Shown in pieces: positions 24,198-36,134 of a stretch of DNA of 64,000 nucleotides. Location of the stretch: positions 1,904,207 to 1,968,206 of the forward strand of contig JANPWX010000443.1 of assembly GCA_024734555.1 (NCBI GenBank), in the 5' to 3' direction. Below the pieces are notes generated by a model that saw only the letters and a list, made by a program, of their open reading frames with translations, searched no databases and was not told the DNA's origin. Numbering within the stretch: position 1 is the first letter of the stretch; the number at the start of each line of letters is the position of its first letter. The stretch comes from Trochalopteron elliotii. Taxonomy: Eukaryota; Chordata; Aves; Passeriformes; Leiothrichidae. Both the position numbers and the translations under genes were made by a program.

Positions 24198-25725
24198 GCC
24201 TCTTACCCTCTTCTCAAGTCGTTTTGTATTTATCCCTTGCTTTACCAAGCAGTTTGGACACCTCTGGGGCTGAAAAATATGAGCAATTACTTTGTGCTGC
24301 TTGCTGCAGGTCTCTAGAAGGAGGGAAAATATTAATTGCTGCAAGCAAACTGTATTTTTTTTTGGCCTTGCTTAATCCAAAGTTGATCCAAACCATAAAT
24401 TTTCGGTCATGGTTTAGAGAAATATGTTTTTGAGGCCAGCTGGAAGGAGCAATGTTGGAGAACCTCTCTGTTTTCCACTTCTGAGTATATCAGAGTGTAC
24501 CAGAAATGGCTCCCAAGGAACTTTTGCAACTAAATAAAAAAGAAAAAGAATCTCAGTTATCAGTCACCAAATCAGCATTAAATCTAATTTCACCAAAGGA
24601 AAATGTACAACATGGTAATTAATTTGCAAGAGAAACGTGTTCACTAAAATTGAAGATATTGCACAGCTTTTTGACAGACTTGCAGGAACAAATGAGCCAT
24701 CATTTGCTACATCTCAAATATTAAGTACAAAACACTGAGAACTGGACAGTTTTAAATTAGGTTATGCCTTAAAGGCTGTAGCATGGGAAATTACAAGATA
24801 ATAAGTTTGGGGGTGTTATTAATTTTTGTTATTATTGCTTGGGTAACGAGTAAATTGAAAGTTAGAGGTTAACACAAGGTGAGTTGGCTTATGGGAGAGA
24901 CGAGCTGAAAGAGTTTTCAAAAGCTCTGAGGCAGAACTGCCTCTGGGTGACAATGCCAAAAGCAAATAAATGTGTGTTTTCAGCATTGGACTCCCCAAAA
25001 GCCCCTCCTCAAACCCACAAACAAGGAGGGCTGAGCTTGGGGAGGAGGAGAGAGGGGTTTTGCCTCTTTCAGCTGTGTTGGTCTGGGTGACTGGGCTGAG
25101 TAAGAGACCCTCTGAGTAGAGAACGAGCAGATAAAGGAGTGAAAATTGGGCGAGGAACAGCAATCACAGCCCGACCTGAGCCAGCAGCTGCCAGGTCTGA
25201 GGAGTGGTGGGGCAGCTGCAGCAAACGATCATGGATGGCTCCTACAATAACAATTTACATATTGATTAAAACCCATAATTTAAATTGCCTCGGGTTCGCT
25301 CGGAGCTGTTAGACTGATACCTGGCAGCCTCTTAACTGGAGATGGGGGAAAATTACTTGTACTGTCAATAGCTGTTTACCTATATTAAAATAATTAGCAA
25401 TCAGAGTGTACTCCACTGCCTTGCGCACAGGGAGTCTAATTAACTTTCTCCTTCGGATTTATACATCCACTAACAAATAAATGGAAAGCCATCCCATGTC
25501 CTCCGTCATGGGAATGTGCCTGCCTTTATTTTGGAAAGGCAAATGCTGGTTCAAACAAGGACAGGCTTTATGTCAGGGATTTGTCATTGTATCTGCTCAG
25601 AGCTTCGTCTCCTTCCCCAGCACTGAGCACTTCTCCACATGCTGCACTGAGTGATGCACGGCAGTGACAAAGTGTTAATCTCCATTAAACATTTAAAAGA
25701 CACACAGCTATTTTCACCTGGGGAA
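24198..25725. other. Unannotated host DNA, possible conserved noncoding block at 25195-25560
   Basis: No gene is recognised. The second half is unusual for the window: it is non-repetitive, has several CpGs and carries many homeodomain-type cores (ATTGATTAAAACC, AAAATAATTAGC, GTCTAATTAAC) as well as AACAAT-type SOX-like cores. Function cannot be shown from one sequence. Confidence 0.4.

Positions 25726-25762
<37 letters not shown>
25726..25762. repeat. (GCT)12 microsatellite
   Basis: Twelve uninterrupted GCT units plus one G, the longest triplet repeat in the window. An open frame through it (25651-25878 plus, 75 codons) reads poly-alanine, but there is no recognisable domain or splice context, so a coding role is not supported. 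Confidence 0.95.
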
Positions 25763-26190
25763 ATTCATCTGCAGCCCTGCCCAGTTTAGGCAGCCCTATC
25801 TCCCAAGCCATTACAAATTACCAGGGAGCCATCCTTCAGTGCAAATTCCAGCAGCAGGAGCTGCAGGTTGCTTCATGAAAGGATGAAGTCCAGTGCTCGT
25901 CATTTGCTACTTAATAAATCACTGAAATGACACAGCACAGCTCTCCTGTTATCTGCAGGTGACTGTCAGAAGTTCAAGTGCTCTGGCCACCATTAAGATC
26001 TCAAACATTATTTTGTTCTGCAAATACATCAGCGTGGCTGTGTCTTCCTGTGGTGGGAGGCTTCCAATCAGTTCTGCAGCAGTTTGGGGGCTTGAGGAGG
26101 GGACCAGTGCCCTCCTGCAGGGAGCAGAGCCAGGGTTGCACATGGGACAAGACTGAGAGTGAGAAAATACCACTCATTTCTTGGTGAAAT

Positions 26191-26292
26191 GGTCATGGAA
26201 TCATCACAGAAGGTTGGAATGGTTTGGGTGGGAAAGGACATCAAGCATCACCCAATTCACACCTTCCACTGGGCCAGGTTGCTCCAAGTCCT
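26191..26292 (-). mobile_element. CR1 LINE 3' fragment
   Basis: Reads in antisense order: ATGGAATCATCACAGAAGG, TTGGAATGGTTTGGGTGGGA, AAGGACATCAAGCATCACCC, CTTCCACTGGGCCAGGTTGC. This is the reverse complement of the CR1 tail seen at 9600-9772. Truncated. Confidence 0.8.
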
Positions 26293-29200
26293 CTCCTGGT
26301 ACAGTCTTGCACGTGGCCAAAGTGGAATGAGCCCCCTGAGGATTTATCATGTCTGAGGATTGACCTGCAACTCCTCAGAGTGGCTAAATAACAGCGAGAC
26401 AACTTATATCTGGACATGCTTTGTAAAAGAAAAGGTTTTAATAATGACAAAAGTAACAAATGGTATCAAACAAAAGAAATACAAGTCAAACACAGTGCAG
26501 AGAAGACTCTTACACTACTGAGGCAGTCCAAAAAGGCAACTGAGCAGTTCTGTGCAGTCTTTTAAGTACTGAATTCTCCAGGTGAGCTTTTTGGCACTTT
26601 CCCCAATGAAATTGGCAACAGGTTTTGGGGTACATTTCCCAAACCCAACCAGTGCCCCCTGTGCTGGCTCTGGGCCAATGCCCACCAAAAGGGCACAGAA
26701 GTTCCTAGTTTGGCTTCCTTATAGGCTCAAAGGTAAACTGAAACTCTTTTCCTTCTATGGAATCATTTGTTTGGGTGTGGAAATGCATTCCTACGCTCTC
26801 CAACCTGGCCTGGACCTTTGTTGCAGAACCATCTACCCTGGACATTCCTCTTTTGGAACATAAAGAGGCACTCACAGTAAAATAATTTAAACCAGGCTTT
26901 ATTTTGACTGGCTGTGGAGCTCAGGCTGTACCTCCTAATGGTGTCACATGGTGCTGCAAAGGCAACAAATCACAAAGAAAACCTTGGTTTCTTCTGCCCC
27001 CAACATGTGAATTCCATTTCCTGGCACCTTTTCCCTCACAGAGATACTGAGATTTTTCTGATGGCATTGAATTAATATTCAAATAGATTTAATAATGGTG
27101 CTTTTCACTGAGAAATTTAATCATCTCTTTACATATTAATCTTAATAATGGTCACATGAACAAAAGGAAGAGAGGGAAGAGGATGATGAGAAGCAGCTCA
27201 GGATGGTGCAGGAGTTTGGGATTAGACTGATAGAGAAGCATTTACATATTTTATTTTTTCTTTTTAAGAAAAATGTGACTTAACTCTAGAATTCTGGACT
27301 CTTCTCATGTTTTTCTGTTGGCCACAGCACCTTCCATTGGGTTAGGCAATAAAGGTGGCAGCAGCTAAATTCCATGGAAACAGGTAGCCTGGAGGGACCT
27401 AGTCCATGAGGAATTCCAGGTTCCCTGACACAATAAAAAACAAGGCCATGAACAAATATGGATAAAATGAAGGATAAAAATCAAATGTGTAAAGAAAGAA
27501 CTCCATAGAAAATAAAAATGGAAGAGCTTTAATTGTCTTAATTGGGAAGGCTTGTGATAAATGGTGATAAATGTAATACTCATCATGATTACTGTGAGTA
27601 ATGTCTGAAAACCAGATAAATTGCTAAAAACATCTGACAGGTGATATCAAATCCACTGGAGATATACTATTTCCTTAATCAAAAACAGGAGAAACAAAGC
27701 AAAACAGAGAATTTATGTTCCAGGCCTGAGCCCTGAGACATTCTCATGCAGTTATAAATAGGCTGCTTAAACAGGATGGTTTGTGGGACTCGTAATTCCA
27801 GCTGACATGAGGGATTGTGGAAGAGCAGGAGGAAAAAGCTGTCTGTGTGCTGCTTGTTAGGGTAACAGCTTGTGACTGCTCTCAGAAACAATTCTCCTAA
27901 AGACCCCGTGTCCCTCAGTCACAGGGAGCACTCAGTGGGTCTGGGGCACTTTGGGCAGTGCCATCCCTGCTTACACACACTGGGGAGTAAATATTAATCC
28001 TCTGTCACGACAAATTTCAGTGGAAAGGGCCCAAGAGTGAGGATGGAGTAACACCTACTGCAGACAATGTGTGGTGATTTTAAAAAGTATGCAAATATAA
28101 ATAAATTTTTAAAAAATGATCATTCAAACCTTGTTTTATAAAGCTTGTTCTTCAAAATGGTAGAACTCAAGTGTTTTGACTTGCTCTTGAGGGAAGATAA
28201 AGATTTTATTATGGGCTGTGCCAACACTGAACTAAGCAAATCCTCCCTGACTCCATTAGCACAACAACACAAATTAATAATTAGCTTTGGCTAATGCCAG
28301 ATAGTTACACAGATTTGGGTTGTCTGGATACATGGGCCAACCCCTGTGGGAACACACCCCACACCTCAGTACAGCAGATAAACATTCCCAGAGAAATGGA
28401 GCACTTTGTACCTTTATATAATAGATTAGTGAAGCTGTAACGTCCTTCAGCATCTACAATTTATATCTGTAGGTGGATGTGTTCCTTACACTGATTTACA
28501 GGAACAAAGCACTTGTCACTGTGGATTTATAGACCTCTCTCCTAATTTTAGTCTGTGTTTACATATTTCCCAGCCATACAGCTTGCAGGGGCTGCTGTAG
28601 CTCACAAATTGAATAAATAGGAGAATTATGGTATGAAGAATCATGGAGTTTTACTTTTGATTCACATCGTATTTTAATTGCAGTTGTTTTCCTGTGGAAA
28701 TGCTGCTGCTGGGAAGCCCAGGAAACATCCAGGCTGTTAATTTTAGCTCTATATACATTCTTAACCATGAAAGCATTAGGTAAATCTGTTTTATTAATAA
28801 GCTAACAATTGTATGTGTACTTGTAAATTACTTCTTTTAAAAAAACTTTCAGAAAAATTCAAAAGTTACTGTTATTTAAAAACATGGAAAGGGACATGTA
28901 GGGGTTTTGCCCCAAGAGGCCAGGAAAGGTGAGGAATTGATGCCCTGGCACTTGGTACACCATCTCTGGGATCAGCTGTGGGATCAGCTGTGCCTGGCCC
29001 TGGGGAGGCTTGAAAAGTGGGAAGTGGGATAGAGGTCAGGAGATGTTGTGGAGCTGATTGAGCAGAAGAGAAGCCAGAGGAAAAGCAGATGTTGCTGAGG
29101 AGAGGTGCTGCAGGAGCAGAGGTGGAGGGATGGAGCAGCCTCTGCTCTGGGGTTCTAACAGAAGGTTAATGGAGATAAAGCTTCGTACTGAGACAGGAAT

Positions 29201-32200
29201 GTGAGGGAAAACATGGATTTTTCTGGCTCTGAAAAGCCCCTGGAGGGTGAAAACACAGCTCTACCTATTTCTTCAGAGCCCAAAGTTTTGTATCTTTCCA
29301 TGTTTCTTACAAATCCTCCTTCAAACCTCTGTTTTCTTTCTCTATCCCCTTATTTGCTGAGGGCATGGCCAAGCTGCTCCTCCTGATTCACTTGCCACTA
29401 ATTTTCAGGGAGCTGAAAATCAAAATCTCATAAAGAATTTCTTCATAATGACCAGCTTGACCATCTGAGGATTTTTTAAGATAAATTCAGTTGGATGAGC
29501 TTTGAGTGGGCAGAGTTAGGAGTGGGTGTAACTAATCAGAGTTTAACAAGCACTTGATGCATCCCATGGAAATTTGCTGGAACATCTAACCCAAATTAGC
29601 ACAGGGCTAACCTGTCTCCTGAAAACAGCTTAATTTGGGCACTGGAATTGGGCTGTGCTCGGAGATGTCCCAGGAGACTGGAGTTTAAACTTGGGAATTT
29701 CATGACTTGTCTAGGCAGTGGGAGTAAATGTCAGCTTGTTGAATTTCCAACCTGATATTAAAATAGAGAACTCCTGCCCCCAGAACAGGGCATTAATGTG
29801 AGAGAGAGCCAGGAAGATCAGACACAGGGGAAGAAAACAAAATTACCTCTTCTGATAGAACCAATTTACAGAAATGGGTGGTGGGAATCTGAGAGAGCTG
29901 TGCCACGAGTGGAGCTCAGAGAAACCAAATCCACAAAGTGGTTTGGAAAAATAATGCCAATATTCCCCCAAAGTCCTTGTTTACCACAAACATGAAAGCA
30001 GTGGAAAAAGCATTTTGTCTCTGGAGCATCAGTCTCAGCTGAATCCTGGTGTGGGGGTGATTTTCTTGTTGTAACAGATTAAAAAAGGAGAGGTTTTGAG
30101 CGTGTCCAGAGAAGGCAGAGCTCAGGAAAAAGGATGTTATGAAAAACCTGGGAAAACAAAAGAGGAAAATTTCTTCCTCTGTTTTTTTCTTTGTATAGAA
30201 GCCCATAGATGAGGTTGAAATCTGGATTTCAGGGGCTGACCATGCACAACCCTTGCTCAAGTATGTACCCCATTCACTGGCCTTAGAAGAGAAGAAATAA
30301 TTCACATTTTTGCCTCCCTTCGACTACATTAATTGCCAAGTACTCTTGGTCATGTATAGAAACCATTTGAGGGAGTAGAGAAACAGATTATGCAACTATA
30401 CACTTTCTTCAGCTGCTGAAATCAACTTTTGTTTTCCTTATCAGCAAGGATCCTCATACCTATAACAACAGCAAGAGAAATAGAAGAAATGGAAAAAGAT
30501 TAGGAATAGGAAAAGATTAGAAATAGCTAAATCTTATGAAAACATTTGGAGAGTTGCTTGCTGATTCATGTGCCAACAATTGGTGTCTGAAATGGAGCTA
30601 ATTAACATTCTCATTATGATAATCACCTTCAACATTTCCCTTTATTTTCCTGGGCTCTTGCCTTAACTGTCTGTCTCTGAGATAAGAAAATTATTATCAG
30701 TGTATCAGCCCAGATACATTTCAGGGGATGAATGGCAAGAATTAATTCGGGTCTATCTGAGGAGAGTACAATTAGGAAGCCTTCATGATGAGACTAAATC
30801 TCCAGATTATTGGATCAGATATCCTCATTTCAGGCTGCTCTGAGAGCCCAACACTCCATTCACTTTCCCAAATGCACTTGGAAATAATCACCACTGTGAG
30901 GGAGGAAGGGGAGGAAAAGCACCTGGTCTGGCACAAAGGAATCACTGCACGATCATAAAAGTTTTTTTGCGAAGTTGAAATACGTTTTTTTTGCCCTTTT
31001 GTGATTGTTAATTTTACTGGTTCAGTGCAGTAATTTTTATGTTTTATTTTAACATTGGTATCTTCTGGAATTTGTCTTTCACCCCTCTTTTTTACCCTTA
31101 TTTTCTCTGCTCTGTTTGAGCACATGAATCAACATCCTGATACCTCAGAAAAAAATTATTGGAATGGATGGTACTGCCTGATTTTGTTATACTGGAAACC
31201 CATTTGGATTATATTACTGAAGATCTGACACGCTGATGGTAAAGAATTCAGGGTGGGATGAAAAAAAAGGGCAATTTCAGATTTGATGAATGTTTCCACA
31301 AGTAGGAATGCATGTGGCTTTGAGTTCCAAACTGTCTTTGATCCCCAGACTGGGCTGAGTTGTGCTCTGTGTCCTCTGGGGTCAGGGCTGTAACTGGGAA
31401 TGTTGGGTATGGAAATATTTCACCATCTAAAAATTGAGGAGAGGAGGGAAAACAAACGAAACAGTCCCAGATGGACTTTTCACTGATGTTAAAAGGGACT
31501 TAAAAGGAGACAGTCAGAGTCCCTTCCATCTCTAATCAATTCTTCCCTTACCCTTGGAAAAATGGTCTCCAAACAATTCCATCTCTGGTGCCTGAAGTGA
31601 TCTCCAGGATCTCTCATGCACAAGATGACAAATTTGCTGGAGATTTCCCTGTACAATCAAACCAACTTGAATTTCCTTCTTTACATTTACCGAGAATTTG
31701 CCCTGGTCTAAGTTATTTATACCCCTAATAAAAGGAATTCCTTTTCTCTCTTTTCATTCTATGGATTATTTAGCTGCTGTCTAATAATTCATCAAAGCTC
31801 AAAAGCACCAGGGCTTTTGATGGGAAGTAGTCTGGTTTTTAAAGACTTCTTGTTGTGGTGTCTATTTTTGATTAAACATTCTCAAAGAAATTTGAACTCT
31901 AATTCTGGGCCTATATTGGGGAAAATACCCTTTATTTTCTTTACCTTCTCTGTCACACCCTACACTCTTCCCTTTTCCTCCCTTCCATGGATAGAGATTT
32001 ACTTTGAGGGAAACTTGAGTGTGGTTTTTCTCTGTTTTTATCAGACTAAGCCATAGCTGAACACATCGACTAAAATATTTAATTCTTGATAAAATTGTCT
32101 TTAAGTTCTTGAAATAGCCATTTTTCTGGTGTTATTTATAGTAATTGATAGTAGTTTTGAACAGTAACAGGTGACTATTGCAAGAGATGTGGTGACTATT

Positions 32201-33436
32201 GGGAAAAATTTAGATTTATTCATTAACTGTTTTTTAATCTCAAGTGAACTGAGGAAAACGTGTTAATCCTGTCAGTGCTTAATTCACAAGGAGAAGATCC
32301 TGAGATCCCTGACCATGGAATGAGCACAATGTGGAAAATGATCTGCTTCACTTCTTCATATCTCAGCCCGTGCACATGTATGACCATGGGAAAAAAAAGA
32401 AAATGAAATTCAAATTCTGCAAGCAGCCAATAAATGAATCTTGCATCAGCCTGGTGGGAGCTGTGGCTCTGAGGCCTCGGTGGGCCAGACAGAAAAACTT
32501 CAGAGTTTTCTGTCATTTCCCAACCCACTTATCCTCCAACCCCCTCTGAGTGTTTCAAAGCCCTGGAGACAACACCAGGAACTTGGAGAATAAAATGAAT
32601 CTGGTCAAGGAAGGGAAATGGCAGGAATGAAATGGGATTACCCACAGCTGGAGCATGCCAGGCAGATCCAGAGTGAGGATCATTGGGGTCATCAGAAAGC
32701 AAAATACTTAGGAGAGAACAAATATTGCATCTGTGCAAATAACAAATTTAAAGGACTCAAGACCTGCTCATGAATATTTAATGAACTGAAGACGAAACTA
32801 ACTTTGAAAATTGATTATTTTTCCATTTCTGATCATCATTTTCATTTTAGGTTTCGTGAGGTTTTTATCCCTGTACTGTAATAAAATATTTCTCCATTAA
32901 GAATTTTTGGGTGAATTAATTCATTCATAATGCATGAAGAAGTGAAAAAAACTTTACTTGCCTTTGAGTTTGAAAATAATTTCTGATTTAGTTTTTTTAG
33001 TAGATGGTTCCTTACAATCACTTCTCCATACCACTGTATCCCTGTGTGATAACTTTAATTATAAATAAAATTTAATAGTTACATTGCTGTAAATACACAA
33101 GTATGGTATTAGTGAAAAGGAACATCCTAGACTTGAGCTTTTAAAAATTCCTTTCAACTGGATCTGATTTCAGTGTTGTTTTGTACCCTGCTTGGAGTTC
33201 ATAGAGCAGGAATAAGATCTGTCTTTATTCCTACTTAATGCAGCTTGATAAAAAACTGCCCTTTCTGGCCTGTAAAATTTAGCAATATTTGAAATTTGGT
33301 AGAATATAATATAGTAATATTATATATAATATAATAATCTCTGCTGAAAATGTTTCCTTAGGAATTGGTGGTGTGTTAATGATGTAACAGTTCCTCTAGA
33401 CATGAGAAATTCTTTATTTTTTAATATCATATGAAC
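26293..33436. other. Unannotated host DNA
   Basis: Seven kilobases without a recognised gene. Two patches differ in composition: 26330-26880, less AT-rich and perhaps an undetermined repeat, and 28890-29160, G-rich (GGATCAGCTGTG repeated twice near 28970-28995). Open frames stay below 130 codons and have no family signature. The 33300-33340 patch is pure AT. Confidence 0.45.
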
Positions 33437-33469
33437 TGAAAATCATTACAATTTATGAGATAAGGCAGC
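33437..33469 (+). repeat. 33-bp exact direct repeat, copy 1
   Basis: A 33-bp string (core ATCATTACAATTTATGAGAT) that recurs without mismatch at 34224-34256, 787 bp away. Flanking bases differ at both ends, so this is not an edge of a longer duplication that I can see. Confidence 0.95.
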
Positions 33470-33703
33470 AGAAAATTTCACTCTTCTGAATTTGCTGTTT
33501 CCTGAGATCAGTGGGAGCCAGAACATTCCAGAACTGTGGTGGTGCTCCATAAACCAGGTTCCACCATCACTGATCTTCTACTTTCCATAATTTTCTTTTA
33601 ACGCCTAAAACCCTGAGAAAAGACAAAAACCCCTTTCCATGTGTCCTTTTTCTGTGGTGCTCTCCCCAAGCCAAGGATCTTCTGAATGCCCATGGCAGCA
33701 AAG

Positions 33704-33822
33704 ATTTCTCCTGCTGCCTACATGATCTTTATTCCCTCCCCTTTTTCCTTGTGCAAACTCTCCATTTCTCCTGCTGCCTGCATGAACTTTATTCCCTCCC
33801 CTTTTTCCTTGTGCAAACTCTA
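33704..33822. repeat. Tandem duplication, 60-bp unit x2
   Basis: Units 33704-33763 and 33764-33822 share ATTTCTCCTGCTGCCT, CTTTATTCCCTCCCC and CCTTGTGCAAACTCT, with only a few substitutions. The period of 60 keeps frame, which makes a repeated peptide (FAQGKRGGNK...) in a minus-strand frame. That is a consequence of the duplication rather than evidence for a gene. Confidence 0.92.
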
Positions 33823-33924
33823 CAGGATGTATGCTTTGATTTTCAAATCCCCAGCTGGGATTTTTCTCCTGTATTTTTTTTTCCTTCTTTTGGGGTGACA
33901 ATCTTCCTTTGTCCCCCCTTTCCT

Positions 33925-33925
<1 letters not shown>

Positions 33926-33955
<30 letters not shown>
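33926..33955. repeat. Poly(A)30 run
   Basis: Thirty consecutive A after GTCCCCCCTTTCCTC. It could be the tail of an old retrocopy, but no upstream poly(A) signal or flanking target-site duplication was recognised. Confidence 0.9.
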
Positions 33956-33957
<2 letters not shown>

Positions 33958-35828
33958 AAAACCAAAAGGGAATAAAGACTCCACCTGGCTGCCCACAAGT
34001 TGGGAGGAAAATCAGATGAAGCTGCTTTGAGAGGTGTGTGCTCTCCACCAGTGGAGCTGCTCCTGCTGTCACAGGGAAGATTACAGAGCAGTGATTTGTG
34101 TAGGGGAAGAAATACCTTCCACAGCGCTGCTTAGGAGTGTCTTAAAACAAAAGCCACACACTCGAGGGCAATGAAGAGTTGTTTTCATCTCAATTTTGTT
34201 TTATGCTCTGCTTTGATCTAACATGAAAATCATTACAATTTATGAGATAAGGCAGCCAGACAAGACCCCGAGGAGTTCTTTGTTATGTAACGCTCCATCC
34301 AATCCATTATTTGGTGCCTCTCTCCCCTCAAACAGCTTTCTGAAAGATCAAGTTAGTCAAAGCTACCGTGGGTTTTTTAGCTTTGCTAAAATCCACCATA
34401 TTACACGCTCAGTGAATTTCCACAGCTTTTGTTCGAGTCACTGACAGCACCTGTCATTTGCCTTTTTATGTCTTAAAAGCTGCTGGTGGCAGCATAATCA
34501 AAGATGTTGAGTAAAAAAAAAAATATATATCCTGGAGCAGTGGCCCAAAAAAAAGTGTCTGCTTATATTTTAGCAAAGACTCTGCGTGTCATAACCTGGA
34601 GTTTTATGTTTGGGTTTTTGGTGGCTTTATTTTTTTTCCTTATGTGTGTCAACACATTATAGCACAATCTGGTATCTGGGTGAGTTAGTCGAAGTGTTGT
34701 TAAGATAGAAAATGGAAATAAAAGTTTATAATTTGGGGTTTTTTTAACAAAAATAATTAAAAAATAATTGCTTTACCAATTGAATATTATAGCCAGAACA
34801 AGAGGCAGCCATGTCTGTCAGGTCTTTGGCAGAATTTTGGGGTTCAAGGGCTGTTACTTGGATCTAAATTCTCAATAAAAGTTGTAAAAGTGCCATGGTT
34901 AAAGTCCCAGTGCTTCCTCTAGAGCAGGAAATCACAGCTCCCATGTCCCTGCATTTTCATCTAGGAAAACAAATTTTTCACTTCTTTGACCTTCTATCCT
35001 GTAAAGAAAAACAAGCAATTCTTTCTGATTTTTTTGAAGGAAAAAAGCTTGATATTTCATTCCTAAACTTTTTCTTTATGCCTCTCTTTGTACAAACGGG
35101 GGCACCTTGCACTTGTGGGGGAAGACTGAGAAATTTTAACCTGGATTTTGGCCCTAACTGCTGGTTCCCTTCCAAAGGAAATGCTTTGGAGGGGAGAATA
35201 TTCACTGAAGGAGCAGAGGCTGGAGTTAATGACTTGTCACATCCTGAGTGCTCCCGAGCAGGAAATGCTGGGTTTGTTAAAACCCCAAAAGCCTGTTCTT
35301 TTCTCTAGTAACACCATTAAGTCACCTGTCAGACATGCAGTGTACCATGGGCGACTCCAGGCTTCTTTTAGCTGGAATTGATGCACTTTTAAGAAATAAA
35401 TCTTTGATAATATAATAGTTTCATGTACTGCAGCCAAGGCCACGCAGTTGGCTGTACATCTTCTGTGAGCAGCAGCCTCTGGTAATTAAATGTCAGGTAT
35501 TCTGAAGCTATGAATGTTGGGGGTTTTTTTTCCCCTCCCTCATTTGTCACTAGATCTTTGGACAGGAACATTCTTTGTGTTTTTATAAGCAAAGTAGATT
35601 TTATGACGGGATTTTGCTGGGAGATTTATTGTTTTCACTCAAAGGATTACTTCAATTCTTCTGACTGGCCTGGTGCAATTATGAGATGCCAGAATTAAAG
35701 CTCTGGAGGATTCAGTGGGACTGGTTTCCTCTTCTGGGATTTTCCTATCCCACCTCATCAAATGCTGTAAGAGAGACAGAATTTTCTCCTTCAAGAGTTG
35801 AGAGGCAGTAATGGATATTTTTCAATTC
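33956..35828. other. Unannotated host DNA, possible conserved noncoding blocks
   Basis: No gene recognised. The blocks around 34130-34490 and 35300-35510 are non-repetitive and of mixed composition (for example GTTATGTAACGC, GGTAATTAAATG). The longest frame, 137 codons at 34895-35308 plus, has no recognisable domain. Confidence 0.4.
34224..34256 (+). repeat. 33-bp exact direct repeat, copy 2
   Basis: Second copy of the string at 33437-33469, identical over 33 bases and in the same orientation. It lies inside a block that looks like ordinary unique host sequence. Confidence 0.95.
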
Positions 35829-35962
35829 ATGGCATCATGGAATGGTTTGGGTTGGAATGGACTTTAAAGCTCATCCCATTCCACCCCCTTCCACTGTCCC
35901 AGGCTGCTCCATGCCCAGCATGGCCTTGAACACTTCCAGGGGTGGGGCAGCCACAATTTCTC
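35829..35962 (-). mobile_element. CR1 LINE 3' fragment
   Basis: Antisense CR1 tail: CATGGAATGGTTTGGGTTGG, GGACTTTAAAGCTCATCCCA, CTGTCCCAGGCTGCTCCATG, GGCCTTGAACACTTCCAGGG, GGGGCAGCCACAATTTCTCT. About 130 bp, ending where the sequence becomes T-rich. Confidence 0.88.
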
Positions 35963-36088
35963 TTCCATTTTTACAAGTTTTTTTTTTTAAGTTCAGCTGT
36001 GTTAGAAGGTGTGAACAAAGCACAGCCCTGGTTCTCAGCACATCAGAAGTCTCCCCCTCCCTGGGCAGTCAATAAACTCTGTGTGTTG

Positions 36089-36134
36089 AAAACCCAGTCT
36101 GGACCTCCACCCATGGAGGTCCAGACTGGGTTTT
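36089..36134. repeat. Perfect inverted repeat (21-bp arms, 4-base loop)
   Basis: Left arm 36089-36109 and right arm 36114-36134 are exact reverse complements over 21 bases, separated by CCCA. The left arm includes ACCCAGTCTGGACC and the right arm GGTCCAGACTGGGT. There are no mismatches or bulges, unlike typical microRNA precursors, which are also longer. It could be a template-switch mutation or an assembly fold-back. See findings. Confidence 0.97.

Noticed and set aside
25651..25878. Poly-alanine frame over (GCT)12
   Set aside because: The alanine run is only the microsatellite, and the rest of the frame has no features of a coding exon.
33704..33822. Considered as a CRISPR-like repeat pair
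   Set aside because: Only two adjoining units without spacers, in a vertebrate genome. It is a simple tandem duplication.
33926..33955. Poly(A)30 as the tail of a processed pseudogene
   Set aside because: No parent-like coding sequence, poly(A) signal or flanking duplication recognised upstream.
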